Positions 25,428 through 34,215 are shown, numbered from the stretch's first letter. The stretch: DNA of 64,000 nucleotides from JBQDBK01 sp052090825 (GCA_052090825.1 JBQDBK010000002.1:1-64000), one strand, 5' to 3'. The notes: a model not told the origin generated them from the sequence alone. Made by a program: numbers and translations.

Positions 25428-27782
25428 ATGATTAAATCAATAAAATGTATAAAGGATATAGGTGTATTTAAATCATATGATACAACTAAAACAAACTTAG
25501 ACACAGATTTTACAAAGACTAATTTAATTTTTGGAAGAAATACATATGGAAAGTCGACATTATGTGATGTGTTTAAAGATATATCTGATAATTCAACATT
25601 ACGTATTAGTGAAAGAATGACCTTGCCAGATGGGAAAAATCAAGTGGTTGCAGTTAATATGACTGAAAAAAACAATAATGTATCACTGAGTAAGAGTAGC
25701 TGGACAAACCAATATTTAAAAAACAAAATATTAGTATTTGATACAGAATTTATTGAAAAAAATGTATTTGATGGACCTGATTTAATTGAAAATAGAGAAA
25801 CAAAAGAAAATTTTTCGGATTTTATATTAGGTGATGAAGGTGTTAGACTTGCAAAGAGACTAGAGAGTTTAAAGCGGGATCAAAGTAGGATAAAAGGACT
25901 ATTAAAGTCAGAAGCTCCAGAATCATATAAAGATAAAGATATTAAAAAAATAGAAGAGTATGTAGATATTGATGTAGAAGAATCAGATGAGGAGTTAACT
26001 CAATTAATATTTGATGTAGATAAAAAAATGGAAGATACAAAAATAGTAATAAAAAATATTCAAGATATTTCAAACTTAGAAAAAATAAATGAAATAGAAT
26101 TAACAAAAATAATATCTTTGATTAATGAAGTAGATGTTGCAAAAAAAATATTAGAAGAGACATATTCTATATCAATAGACCTTATTGAATCTATAGAAGC
26201 ACATAAACATGAAAATTGTAATGGAAGTAATAAATCTGAAAGCTGGCTAGAAATAGGTATGAGTTTCTTAGATGATCGAGATTGTTGTCCTTTTTGTGGT
26301 CAATATATAGAAGATGATAACTTTATTAAAAAATATCAACAGGTTTTTAAAAAGGGATATAAAAAGTATAGAGAGTCGATAAATCAAAAGATTATGGAAT
26401 TGAACTTACAGTGGAATGTATTAGACTTATCAAAGGAAATTGAAAAGCGTTTAGAAATTATATCAGAAATTAAAGAATTAACAGGGAGTCAGTTTGAAGA
26501 AGTTGAAAATAACCTGGATCAAATATACAAATCAACTTTAGAAATAGAACGTGAATTGAAACAAGGCTTAGATAATTTAAAAGAGAAAATTACAAGTGGA
26601 TTGATTATGAAAAAAAATAGAAGTAGTATAAATATTTCTGTTGATAGTAATATAATGGATAAAATAGAGAGAAAATATTATGAAATAAAAAATCAAATAA
26701 ATACAATTATAAGAAAAGTTAATTTAAGTATTGATTCTTTAAAGAGTAATACCACAGATGAGTCAAAAGAGGATCTAAAAAAGCTAGAAGAGAATCAAAA
26801 GAAATGGAATATTAAATTACAGCGTAAAAGAGAATCAGAGGCTTGCAAAAGATGGTTAGAAATAAAAAAAGAACTGGATGAAATTGAAAGAGAAATAGAA
26901 GAAACGAATCAAAAGCTTGAAGAAGACCAAAATGAATATTTAAATAAATATTTTGAAGAAATAAACTCTTTATTTATGAAATATGGAGGAAGGAAATTTC
27001 AAATAAAGAGAGGGAAATCAAGTAATAGAGGATATAAAAAGACATTTGGTATTAATATAATTTTCCAAGGAAGTAATGTTTCAGAATCTGGAAAAATAAG
27101 TAAGGTATTCAGTGAATCAGATAGGAGAGCTTTAGCACTTTCGATTTTTATGGCGAAGATATCATGTATCAGTAAAGAAGAGCAAAAAAACATATATTTA
27201 GTATTGGATGATCCAGTTACAAGTTTTGACGATAATAGAATGAAAATTGTTATTAAGAGTATTTTGGATATGAATTCAAAAGTTAAACAAACTTTTATTT
27301 TGACACATAACTTTATGTTTTCAAGAAATATGTATAAAATATTAAGAGAAAAAGACGGAACAACATATTATAAAATAGATAATATTATAGGGACTGACAG
27401 TAAGGGTATATTTAAAGTTATACCTGAAGAAAAATTTGGGAGTGAACTAGATATAGCTTTTAATAAGATACAAATGTTTATAAACTATAAGTCTAAAGAA
27501 CTTAATTATAATGACTTAAGAATATTTTTAGAAGAATACTTAGGGTTTATCTTTATAAAACAATATAAAGATAATAATTTAAATAATAAAACATTTGCAG
27601 AATGTATAGATTCATTAAAAGATTTAGAAGTGATTTCAAAAGAATTTACTGAAGAGATACACACTTTTAGGAAATTGTTAAATCCAGAATCTCATGAATT
27701 TACTTGTGGAAATGATGAAGAATTAAGAAATATTGCGAATGATATGCTAGATTTTCTGTTTAACTCAGTTAAATTAGATTAA
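25428..27782 (+). CDS. RloC-like AAA_13/ABC-type ATPase with zinc hook
   Basis: A 784-residue Rad50-like protein. Walker A GRNTYGKST lies at residues 36-44. A long coiled-coil is interrupted by the zinc-hook motif CPFC (Cys287-Cys290), and Walker B/D-loop LVLDDPVTSFDD lies near 590-601, followed by TFILTHNFMF. This architecture and the position beside hsdR fit RloC, a restriction-linked anticodon nuclease, or related AAA_13 defence proteins. The C-terminal ~150 residues are where a tRNA nuclease domain would be, but I cannot confirm its catalytic residues. It is 140 bases from hsdR with a good ribosome site, so it is probably in the same island but separately expressed. Confidence 0.7.
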   Translation: MIKSIKCIKDIGVFKSYDTTKTNLDTDFTKTNLIFGRNTYGKSTLCDVFKDISDNSTLRISERMTLPDGKNQVVAVNMTEKNNNVSLSKSSWTNQYLKNKILVFDTEFIEKNVFDGPDLIENRETKENFSDFILGDEGVRLAKRLESLKRDQSRIKGLLKSEAPESYKDKDIKKIEEYVDIDVEESDEELTQLIFDVDKKMEDTKIVIKNIQDISNLEKINEIELTKIISLINEVDVAKKILEETYSISIDLIESIEAHKHENCNGSNKSESWLEIGMSFLDDRDCCPFCGQYIEDDNFIKKYQQVFKKGYKKYRESINQKIMELNLQWNVLDLSKEIEKRLEIISEIKELTGSQFEEVENNLDQIYKSTLEIERELKQGLDNLKEKITSGLIMKKNRSSINISVDSNIMDKIERKYYEIKNQINTIIRKVNLSIDSLKSNTTDESKEDLKKLEENQKKWNIKLQRKRESEACKRWLEIKKELDEIEREIEETNQKLEEDQNEYLNKYFEEINSLFMKYGGRKFQIKRGKSSNRGYKKTFGINIIFQGSNVSESGKISKVFSESDRRALALSIFMAKISCISKEEQKNIYLVLDDPVTSFDDNRMKIVIKSILDMNSKVKQTFILTHNFMFSRNMYKILREKDGTTYYKIDNIIGTDSKGIFKVIPEEKFGSELDIAFNKIQMFINYKSKELNYNDLRIFLEEYLGFIFIKQYKDNNLNNKTFAECIDSLKDLEVISKEFTEEIHTFRKLLNPESHEFTCGNDEELRNIANDMLDFLFNSVKLD

Positions 27783-27814
27783 TAAAAGCAAGTAAAATAA
27801 TGAGGAGTGATTAA

Positions 27815-29887
27815 ATGTTACCACCAACAAAAGGAAGTATAGATGAAATATTAAATGGTCAAAATCAATTTATTATTCCAGTATATCAAAGAGCTTATAG
27901 TTGGGAGGAAAAGCAATGTAAAAGGTTATGGGATGATATTGTAGAGATGCAAAAAGGCAATAGTAAAAATCATTTTTTAGGAACTATAGTAAACGTAGCT
28001 GAGCAATTTGCACCAGCAGGAATTAAGAAATATACAATAATTGATGGACAACAAAGAATTACAACCCTAGTTTTACTTTTAATAGCACTTAGGGATTATC
28101 TAAAAGACAATAAGAATATAAAAGCTGGGATAAAATCAGAATTGATAAATGATATTTATTTGAAGAATATACATGGAGATGATGAGGAACAGTATAAATT
28201 ATTACTTTCACAAGGTGATAAACAAAACTTAATAAAACTTATTGAAAGACAGATTGATCGAACTTATAAGAATAGTAGAGTAATTAATAATTATCATTAC
28301 TTTTATGATTGCATTCTTAAAGAAACATTATCACCAGATGAGATTTATCAATCAATTGGGAAATTGGAAATCGTAAATATTACATTGGAAAGAGAAAGAG
28401 ATAATCCTCAGCAAATATTTGAAAGTTTAAACTCAACTGGCATGGATTTAGATCAATCAGACTTGATAAGAAACTATGTTTTAATGGGATTGGAGCCAAA
28501 ATCTCAAAAAAGGATTTATCAAATGTATTGGAATTCAATGGAAAATATGTTTCAATATGAAAATCAGTCTGAATTAATGGATGATTTTTTTAGAGACTAT
28601 ATAACATCAATAGAAGGTAAAATTCCAACTAAAGCTTTAGTGTATGAAGGGTTCAAAAAACTACATGATAATTTAAATGATGAAACTGTAGAAAAAATAT
28701 GCCTAGAAATATATGAATATGCTAAGTTATATACTAATATGCATTATTCTAAAGATGACGATAAAAACATTAATGTTATATTTAAGGACATTAAATCTTT
28801 AAAAATGAATGTATCATATCCTTTCCTATTAAATGTTTATAAAGATTATAAAGAAAATAATATTACTCAAAGTGATTTTATAGAAATTTTAAAACTATCA
28901 GAAGGCTATGTTTTTAGAAGGGCAATATGTGAAATACCTACTAACTCTCTTAATAAAACTTTTGCAACACTTTATAGTCAGATTGATAAAAGTAATTATT
29001 TGAATTCTTTTAAGTATTTATTAATAGATTTAAAAACTTATAAAATTTATCCTGATGATGATATGTTTTATGAAAACTTTGTATCTAAAGATATGTATAA
29101 TACTAGAAATAGAGTATATTTATTATCAAAATTAGAAAACTTTGATAATAAATCATCTATTCAAATTGAAAACTTTACTATTGAACATATAGTACCTCAA
29201 AATAAAAACTTGAATGATTCCTGGAGAGATATTCTAGGTGAAAATTATAAAGCGATCCAAAATGAGTATCTTCACACCATAGGTAATCTTACATTGACAG
29301 CTTATAATTCAGAAATGAGTGATAGGAATTTCATGGAAAAATTAAATATTAAAGGGGGATTTAAGGAAAGTGCTTTAAGATTAAATAGGTATGTAGTGAA
29401 ACAAAACACGTGGAATGAGGAAAAGATTAAAGAAAGAGCAGATTTATTATATGAAATAGCTTTACAAGCCTGGGAATATCCTTATTTACCAGATGAAGAT
29501 TTATCGGATTTTGAAAATGGATCAGGCGAAGAAAGCATATATACAATCAATTCATATTCTTTTTCAACAGAAAGTAGGGATTTATATAATAAAATACATA
29601 AAAATATTATAGATGCTTTTCCTAATACTAGAGTAGAATATACAAAGCGATATATAGCATATAAATATGAAACGAATTATTGCGATGTAATTCCTCAGAG
29701 AAAAGGATTAAAAATTTACGTTAATATGAAATTTGATGAAATTGATGATCCAAACAAAATAGGTAGAGATGTGACTGATATAGGAACATGGGGAAACGGC
29801 AATATAGAGATTGTAGTTGAAAATGATGATAAAATACCACATCTTTTAAATATTATTGAACAATCATATGATACACAAATGTTTTAA
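27815..29887 (+). CDS. GmrSD-like DUF262/DUF1524 nuclease with DUF5655 tail
   Basis: A 690-residue protein. The N-terminal DUF262 domain (residues 5-230) has FIIPVYQRAYSWEE and the ATP/GTP-type motif IIDGQQRITTL (about 75-85). A helical middle leads to a DUF1524 HNH-type nuclease with EHIVPQ (about 456) and HTIGNLTLTAYNSEMSDRNF. The last ~110 residues (YSFSTESRDLYNKIHKNII onward) resemble DUF5655. GmrS/GmrD-type proteins cut glucosylated or otherwise modified phage DNA, and relatives include SspE and BrxU. All motifs look intact. The start ATG lies 32 bases after the ATPase gene. Confidence 0.82.
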   Translation: MLPPTKGSIDEILNGQNQFIIPVYQRAYSWEEKQCKRLWDDIVEMQKGNSKNHFLGTIVNVAEQFAPAGIKKYTIIDGQQRITTLVLLLIALRDYLKDNKNIKAGIKSELINDIYLKNIHGDDEEQYKLLLSQGDKQNLIKLIERQIDRTYKNSRVINNYHYFYDCILKETLSPDEIYQSIGKLEIVNITLERERDNPQQIFESLNSTGMDLDQSDLIRNYVLMGLEPKSQKRIYQMYWNSMENMFQYENQSELMDDFFRDYITSIEGKIPTKALVYEGFKKLHDNLNDETVEKICLEIYEYAKLYTNMHYSKDDDKNINVIFKDIKSLKMNVSYPFLLNVYKDYKENNITQSDFIEILKLSEGYVFRRAICEIPTNSLNKTFATLYSQIDKSNYLNSFKYLLIDLKTYKIYPDDDMFYENFVSKDMYNTRNRVYLLSKLENFDNKSSIQIENFTIEHIVPQNKNLNDSWRDILGENYKAIQNEYLHTIGNLTLTAYNSEMSDRNFMEKLNIKGGFKESALRLNRYVVKQNTWNEEKIKERADLLYEIALQAWEYPYLPDEDLSDFENGSGEESIYTINSYSFSTESRDLYNKIHKNIIDAFPNTRVEYTKRYIAYKYETNYCDVIPQRKGLKIYVNMKFDEIDDPNKIGRDVTDIGTWGNGNIEIVVENDDKIPHLLNIIEQSYDTQMF

Positions 29888-29975
29888 AGTCTTAAAATCA
29901 AACACGTAAATCTATGAATCAAGAAAAACTATAATTAAGATTAAAATAAATAAATTTTTGAAGAGAGGTGATTAT

Positions 29976-31241
29976 ATGGAGAAATTTATTTTGTTGTTTA
30001 TTGTAATAGCATTTTTCTTAATAGGTTTAGTAGTATTTAAAAAGAAAAGAAAAAATGAATTACTTGATCAAGAATCAGTAAAAACTACAGATGACAATGA
30101 ACAGCTAGTAATAAATGATTCACTAGAAGAATTGGAAATTAAATTTGAAATGCTTCCTATAACACGGCAAATTGATGAAAATAGACTGGTAGAAATCAAA
30201 GATAATAAGATTTTGCAACGTATTAATAATATTGCAGCGGGATCTTTTATAGCTGGAACAGCAGCGGGGAACGTAGTTCAAGGCAATGCACAAGTATTGT
30301 ACCAAGCTATCATTCCAGCAGGTGGCGAGCTTTCAAAGTCTAAAGAGATGGCAGGAGCAGTTCGTGGTATGTATCATGGTACAAAAGGGGTTAAAGGACA
30401 TGCTAATCTAATTCAGGTTAATAATACAGGTAAAACCGTTATGAATGCAACAGCCTCTATAATGAGTGTAGGCTCGATTATTGTTGGGCAATACTATATG
30501 GAGCAAATAAATGAAGAGCTTACTACAATAAGTGAAAAAATTTCTTCCATTGCTGATTTTCAGAATAACGAGTTTAAAAGTAAAGTGTTTGCATTGATAA
30601 ATCAAATTAAAAAGATAACATCTTTTCAAGTAGAGATACTTGAAAATGAAGAATTGAGAACAGATGAGACTACAAATTTAAATAGTTGGGAGCAGCAATG
30701 TATTGAATTATTGGGACAAGCCAATTTAACTATTGCAGGATTTTCTAAAAAAATCAATCTTGGTTTTGATGATTATGAAAAAGAGTTAATGGAAGCACAT
30801 AATTGGTATATTTATCAGAAAACTCTTTTAGAAGTATTGTACAGAATTGCTGATTTGAAACATACACTATACCTTGGATCTATTTCTAGAGAACAAAGTG
30901 GAGCCTTACTATCTATATACTCAGAGCAGGTAAAAGATACAATTTCACAGTTGAATATATGGCATCAATCTCAAGCGGAGAATTTAGGAATTGACAGAAA
31001 TGAATACACCAGAAGACGCGTGGGGGTTGATGGACTTATTCATAAAATACCCAGTTTAATCAATGGAGATTACAAATTTCGACCTATATCAGAAAAAACA
31101 GCAGATACAATTACTATTCAGACTACAGATTATGAAATTCTACGTAAAATGGAAACAGTAGATTTATTTCAGGAAGATGTTAGAGTGATTTCTAAAGAAG
31201 GAAAGTTTTATTATTTACCGAAAAACGACACAGCATTATAG
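29976..31241 (+). CDS. Membrane-anchored protein of unknown function (cargo, intact copy)
   Basis: A 421-residue protein with an N-terminal membrane anchor (about residues 4-22) followed by a basic stretch. A Gly/Ala-rich segment (IAAGSFIAGTAAGNVVQGNA, about 85-105) and a second hydrophobic stretch (about 155-175) precede a long helical region. I do not recognise the family. A homologue, truncated, ends the second element (42815-43612), with the shared blocks YQAIIPAG, VRGMYHG, KGHANL and VGQYYMEQIN. In both elements it follows a DUF262 nuclease gene. The start at 29976 is chosen for GAGAGGTG upstream. A toxin-like membrane effector is possible but unproven. Confidence 0.6.
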   Translation: MEKFILLFIVIAFFLIGLVVFKKKRKNELLDQESVKTTDDNEQLVINDSLEELEIKFEMLPITRQIDENRLVEIKDNKILQRINNIAAGSFIAGTAAGNVVQGNAQVLYQAIIPAGGELSKSKEMAGAVRGMYHGTKGVKGHANLIQVNNTGKTVMNATASIMSVGSIIVGQYYMEQINEELTTISEKISSIADFQNNEFKSKVFALINQIKKITSFQVEILENEELRTDETTNLNSWEQQCIELLGQANLTIAGFSKKINLGFDDYEKELMEAHNWYIYQKTLLEVLYRIADLKHTLYLGSISREQSGALLSIYSEQVKDTISQLNIWHQSQAENLGIDRNEYTRRRVGVDGLIHKIPSLINGDYKFRPISEKTADTITIQTTDYEILRKMETVDLFQEDVRVISKEGKFYYLPKNDTAL

Positions 31242-31380
31242 ATTGATTTTTTGAATTAATATGTGTTAAAAAAGATATTTGGGGTTTGTACTTACTGAAT
31301 AACAGAGTAAATTTTAATGTAGATTCTACAGAAGGTATAGTTAGTAAACAGGATTGATATATATAAAGTTATTATCTCCA

Positions 31381-31402
31381 TGCTTCTAGTTTGCTTCTAA
31401 AA
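31381..31402 (+). repeat. Element-end direct repeat, right copy
   Basis: Identical 22-bp copy, in the same orientation, of the block at 9080-9101. It lies about 98 bases inside the right core, against 61 bases on the left. Confidence 0.6.
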
Positions 31403-31499
31403 ATATGTAAAGCCAATATAATAGGGCGTAAACTAGATAAAAATAGATGCTAATATATAACTGGTATATAAATAATAGGAACTTATAAGCAACTTGCAT

Positions 31500-31513
31500 T
31501 ATTGAGTGGGAGT
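31500..31513 (+). repeat. attR core
   Basis: Second copy of TATTGAGTGGGAGT. It is followed by GA, giving TGA in the guaA frame, and 10 bases later by a strong terminator. Confidence 0.85.
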
Positions 31514-31522
31514 GATATACAG

Positions 31523-31567
31523 AAGTCTTGAAACCTTTGGGAACAGAGGGTTCAAGACTTTTTTACT
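31523..31567 (+). terminator. Displaced guaA terminator
   Basis: AAGTCTTGAA (31523-31532) pairs perfectly with TTCAAGACTT (31551-31560), with further partial pairing inside, followed by a T run. Ten bases after the attR core, it is best explained as the guaA terminator moved 22.5 kb away by the insertion. Alternatively it belongs to the left end of element 2. Confidence 0.75.
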
Positions 31568-31671
31568 TTTTGGAAGTACTATTTTAGTACTATTTAGATT
31601 TTATTTATGAATATTTTGGTTGATTAATAGAGTATTTGTATTGGTCTTAAACAGATTTTTGATTATTAATT

Positions 31672-31687
31672 CCCTCGAATTCGAGGG
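31672..31687. repeat. 16-bp perfect palindrome
   Basis: CCCTCGAATTCGAGGG lies 45 bases beyond the TIR-like gene stop and could be its transcription terminator (minus strand, followed by AATTAATAATC) or part of the left end of element 2. I did not find a second copy. Confidence 0.5.
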
Positions 31688-31731
31688 GATTAAATTTAGT
31701 CAATATACCCTATAAAACTACCAAGAGTAAA

Positions 31732-33312
31732 TTACTTTAAATCTATTACACCCTCTATTAATTCAGGGGTGTGTTTAGAGCTAATTTCAAATTTAAGTTC
31801 AGTAAGCTCTATATTAGTAAAGATATATGAAGGAAAATTAATATTTGTATTATGTTTTATATAATCAAATTTAATATTAACAATATCATTTTCCAATGTA
31901 GAATAAAAATTGTACTCAAAAATATCATCTATATTATTTTTATAGTCTCTACTATAGTCATCAATGCTCTTACCCTGATAAGGAAAAGAAAGAGGCATAT
32001 GTGGAATATAAGGTTTAATTTCTCTACTATAATCCAATAAGTTATGAGCATTAGGTGGAATTAGTAATTTTTCCAACAAATCAATCTTTGAAAAAACATC
32101 GACTATATCTTCATTAGGAGTAGGAAACTTTTCATTAATGACTAAACTACCTTTAGGTAATATAAGTTTAACATCGATATCCTCATCATAATTTTCTCCT
32201 TTATTTACTAAAAAAATATGATACTTATTTAATTTTAATAATTGATTAAGATATTTTTCAACACCATTATAAGTAGTTATTTTATCATATAAACTTAAAA
32301 GGCACTTATATTTTTGCTTTTCTTCATCTGTTCCATTTAAACTTATATTACTCCCACCACCTCCAATTAGAGAATTTACTAGTAATGTATTTTTAGATTT
32401 AATTAATTTCCCTAGATAAAATAAATCATCATTAAACTTAAGATTTTTAGTTTCAAGATACTCTTTTATATCCTCTGTAACTTTATTAGGAATAGTTGGT
32501 GTGATTACTTCTATATAATCTGAGAATTGTTTTGATATCTGTTGTAGCTTTTTACTTGCATCTTTAAAAGCTGGACTCAAAGTAATATTAACAGAATTTT
32601 TATTTTCAGAGGAAACTTTATCTTTAACAATTGGCAAATAAATATTCTGGGTTTGATTAAGCTCATCTAAAATTTTACTTTCCTGAGATTTTAAGAAAGA
32701 CTGTAGTTTTTCCTCCAACGAGTTAGTACAGACAGATGTTTCTAAATTTAGATCAGGAAGTCTATTAATTCCTAATAATTCATCTTTCTCAGCAGAAACA
32801 CTTATAGATTTTTTCAAAAAATACATAGTCATATTATTGGTTAATGACTTCTCTAAATCTTCCTTGCTAGTGATTAGTTTATACAAGCCATTAGTAGAAT
32901 ATTTATTTTTAAAATCTTGTACTTTTTCATATTGTCCACTATCTAATTTAGAAGGAGAGACAGGTGTATCAATTATATATAAAAAAACAGGTTTTCCTGA
33001 ATCAATCATTCGTGCTATTTCTTCTTCTGTTCCAGAGCCATATTTATCTGTAGGTGTACCAAATTTAGTCCATAGTAAAGCAATACAAGAATCACAACTA
33101 TCAACGAATTGTTCATTTAGCAGTGACTGTGGTCTATCGCCTGATTCAGGATAACTATCAGTAGACCAATGCTTCATATTTAATTGAGTATTATTTGATT
33201 GCCCAATATATTTATTAAAGTTGTCTAAGACCTCTTTTATAATTGGTAAAAATTCATCGCAGTCTCCTGGACATGAAACCAAAATATCATAAATAGTAAC
33301 TTTTCTAGCCAA
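31732..33312 (-). CDS. TIR-like N-terminal domain protein, defence candidate
   Basis: A 526-residue protein. Residues 1-115 resemble a TIR/DUF4062-type Rossmann domain: YDILVSCPGDCDEFLPII, DSCDSCIALLWTKFGTPTD, then GSGTEEEIARM, where a glutamate (96-98) could be the NAD-hydrolysing residue. Residues 150-526 are unassigned and mostly helical and strand mixtures that might sense phage. The start is a TTG with GAGGAGGG seven bases upstream. It begins two bases after the stop of the element repressor, so both are on one transcript. Alternative: a non-enzymatic signalling domain. Function is inferred only. Confidence 0.55.
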   Translation of the reverse strand: MARKVTIYDILVSCPGDCDEFLPIIKEVLDNFNKYIGQSNNTQLNMKHWSTDSYPESGDRPQSLLNEQFVDSCDSCIALLWTKFGTPTDKYGSGTEEEIARMIDSGKPVFLYIIDTPVSPSKLDSGQYEKVQDFKNKYSTNGLYKLITSKEDLEKSLTNNMTMYFLKKSISVSAEKDELLGINRLPDLNLETSVCTNSLEEKLQSFLKSQESKILDELNQTQNIYLPIVKDKVSSENKNSVNITLSPAFKDASKKLQQISKQFSDYIEVITPTIPNKVTEDIKEYLETKNLKFNDDLFYLGKLIKSKNTLLVNSLIGGGGSNISLNGTDEEKQKYKCLLSLYDKITTYNGVEKYLNQLLKLNKYHIFLVNKGENYDEDIDVKLILPKGSLVINEKFPTPNEDIVDVFSKIDLLEKLLIPPNAHNLLDYSREIKPYIPHMPLSFPYQGKSIDDYSRDYKNNIDDIFEYNFYSTLENDIVNIKFDYIKHNTNINFPSYIFTNIELTELKFEISSKHTPELIEGVIDLK

Positions 33313-33314
33313 TT

Positions 33315-33848
33315 TTATCCCTCCTCTATATGATACTTATAATTCTTCTTCTTATTTCTTACATTAGCTTTATAATCAGAATTAGTACTAGAAGGCCAAT
33401 TGGCTTTCCAGTCTTCATATTCTTCTTTTGTAATTTCTTCATTATCATAAGCATCTCTCATTTTCTTCCAAGCAGGTAAAAAACTTGACATTGATGCAGC
33501 AGCTGCATCTTGAAAATGCATTACATATTCAGTTTTAGTATAGGTATTTCCCTTCTTACCAGTATATTCAATATCAACTTCTTCTATTTTTATTGGATAA
33601 GTTGTATCTAGTTTAAATAAGCTATACATAGCTTCTTCCAAACTTTCAGGAAATCCCCCTGTTTCTAAGTATAAATCTTTTATATCTAAAGCTTCTGCTA
33701 ACTCCTTTTGTAAATCTTCTCTTGGAGTTCTAGCTCCACTTTCATATTGTCTAATTCTGACATCGTTTAATCCTACCTTAGCTCCTAATTCTGCCTGTGT
33801 ATATCCTCTTAAATTCCTAAAAAATTTTAATATAGATCCGAAATTCAT
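33315..33848 (-). CDS. XRE-family repressor of element 2
   Basis: A 177-residue homologue of the element 1 repressor. The helix-turn-helix RGYTQAELGAKVGLNDVRIRQ lies at residues 13-33, and the shared C-terminal block includes EEYEDWKANWPSS. The frame is open further upstream, but AAAGGAGGT nine bases before the ATG at 33848 decides the start. It is divergent from the excisionase-integrase genes and probably controls them. It is co-transcribed with the TIR-like gene, so induction of the element would also alter TIR expression. Confidence 0.82.
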   Translation of the reverse strand: MNFGSILKFFRNLRGYTQAELGAKVGLNDVRIRQYESGARTPREDLQKELAEALDIKDLYLETGGFPESLEEAMYSLFKLDTTYPIKIEEVDIEYTGKKGNTYTKTEYVMHFQDAAAASMSSFLPAWKKMRDAYDNEEITKEEYEDWKANWPSSTNSDYKANVRNKKKNYKYHIEEG

Positions 33849-33922
33849 AAGTAGAATACCTCCTTTATAATATAATACCATTAATTAAAATAAATAGCTA
33901 CAAAAAAGTTTCTATTATTCAC

Positions 33923-33983
33923 TTGACAGTAGCGTAAACTGTATTGTATAATAAAATCAATAAATAGATACTTAAATGTATCT
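33923..33983 (+). promoter_or_regulatory. Promoter and operator of xis-int operon, element 2
   Basis: TTGACA (33923-33928) and TATAAT (33947-33952), spacing 18. The palindrome AGATACTTAAATGTATCT (33966-33983) overlaps the likely transcription start. It matches in position and geometry (6-base spacer) the AGGAAC/GCACCT dyad of element 1, though not in sequence. Confidence 0.65.
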
Positions 33984-34003
33984 AAATAGAGAGGAGGTAT
34001 ATA

Positions 34004-34198
34004 ATGAGTAATTTAGCTTTAGATAAATCTACATTTATGACAGTTGTTGAAGTTATGGAAAGTTTAAATGTTTCTAAACCACATGCTTACAAATTAATAA
34101 GAGATTTAAATGAAGAACTACAAAGAAAAGGATTTATCACAATATCAGGAAGAATAAGTCGTAAATATTTTATTGAAAGATTTTATGGAATAAGCTAA
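34004..34198 (+). CDS. xis: Excisionase-like helix-turn-helix protein
   Basis: A 64-residue homologue of the element 1 excisionase: VVEVMESLNVSKPHAYKLIR and RISRKYFIERFYG. It is separated from the integrase start by 17 bases rather than overlapping it. GAGAGGAGGT upstream supports the start. Confidence 0.78.
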   Translation: MSNLALDKSTFMTVVEVMESLNVSKPHAYKLIRDLNEELQRKGFITISGRISRKYFIERFYGIS

Positions 34199-34215
34199 TA
34201 GGAAGGAGAGGTTAA

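Larger units (their letters stand above)
9006..31513. mobile_element. Integrative mobilizable element in guaA 3' end (element 1)
   Basis: The element is bounded by identical 14-bp copies of TATTGAGTGGGAGT at 9006-9019 and 31500-31513. Inside are a repressor, excisionase, tyrosine integrase, replication module (primase and VapE-like helicase), MobC and a MOBP relaxase. No conjugation channel genes are present, so it should be mobilizable in trans rather than self-transmissible. The 3' end of guaA is a well known insertion hotspot for tyrosine-integrase elements. The cargo from 17296 to 31241 is almost entirely defence-related. The probable guaA terminator just outside the right repeat supports these ends. 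Confidence 0.88.
31242..31731. other. Junction between the two elements
   Basis: No gene is supported. It holds the right copy of the 22-bp end repeat (31381-31402), an operator-like 21-bp sequence (31474-31494), the attR core (31500-31513), the probable original guaA terminator (31523-31567), a short dyad AGTACTATTTTAGTACT near 31575, and the 16-bp palindrome CCCTCGAATTCGAGGG (31672-31687) close to the end of the TIR-like gene. Confidence 0.6.
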
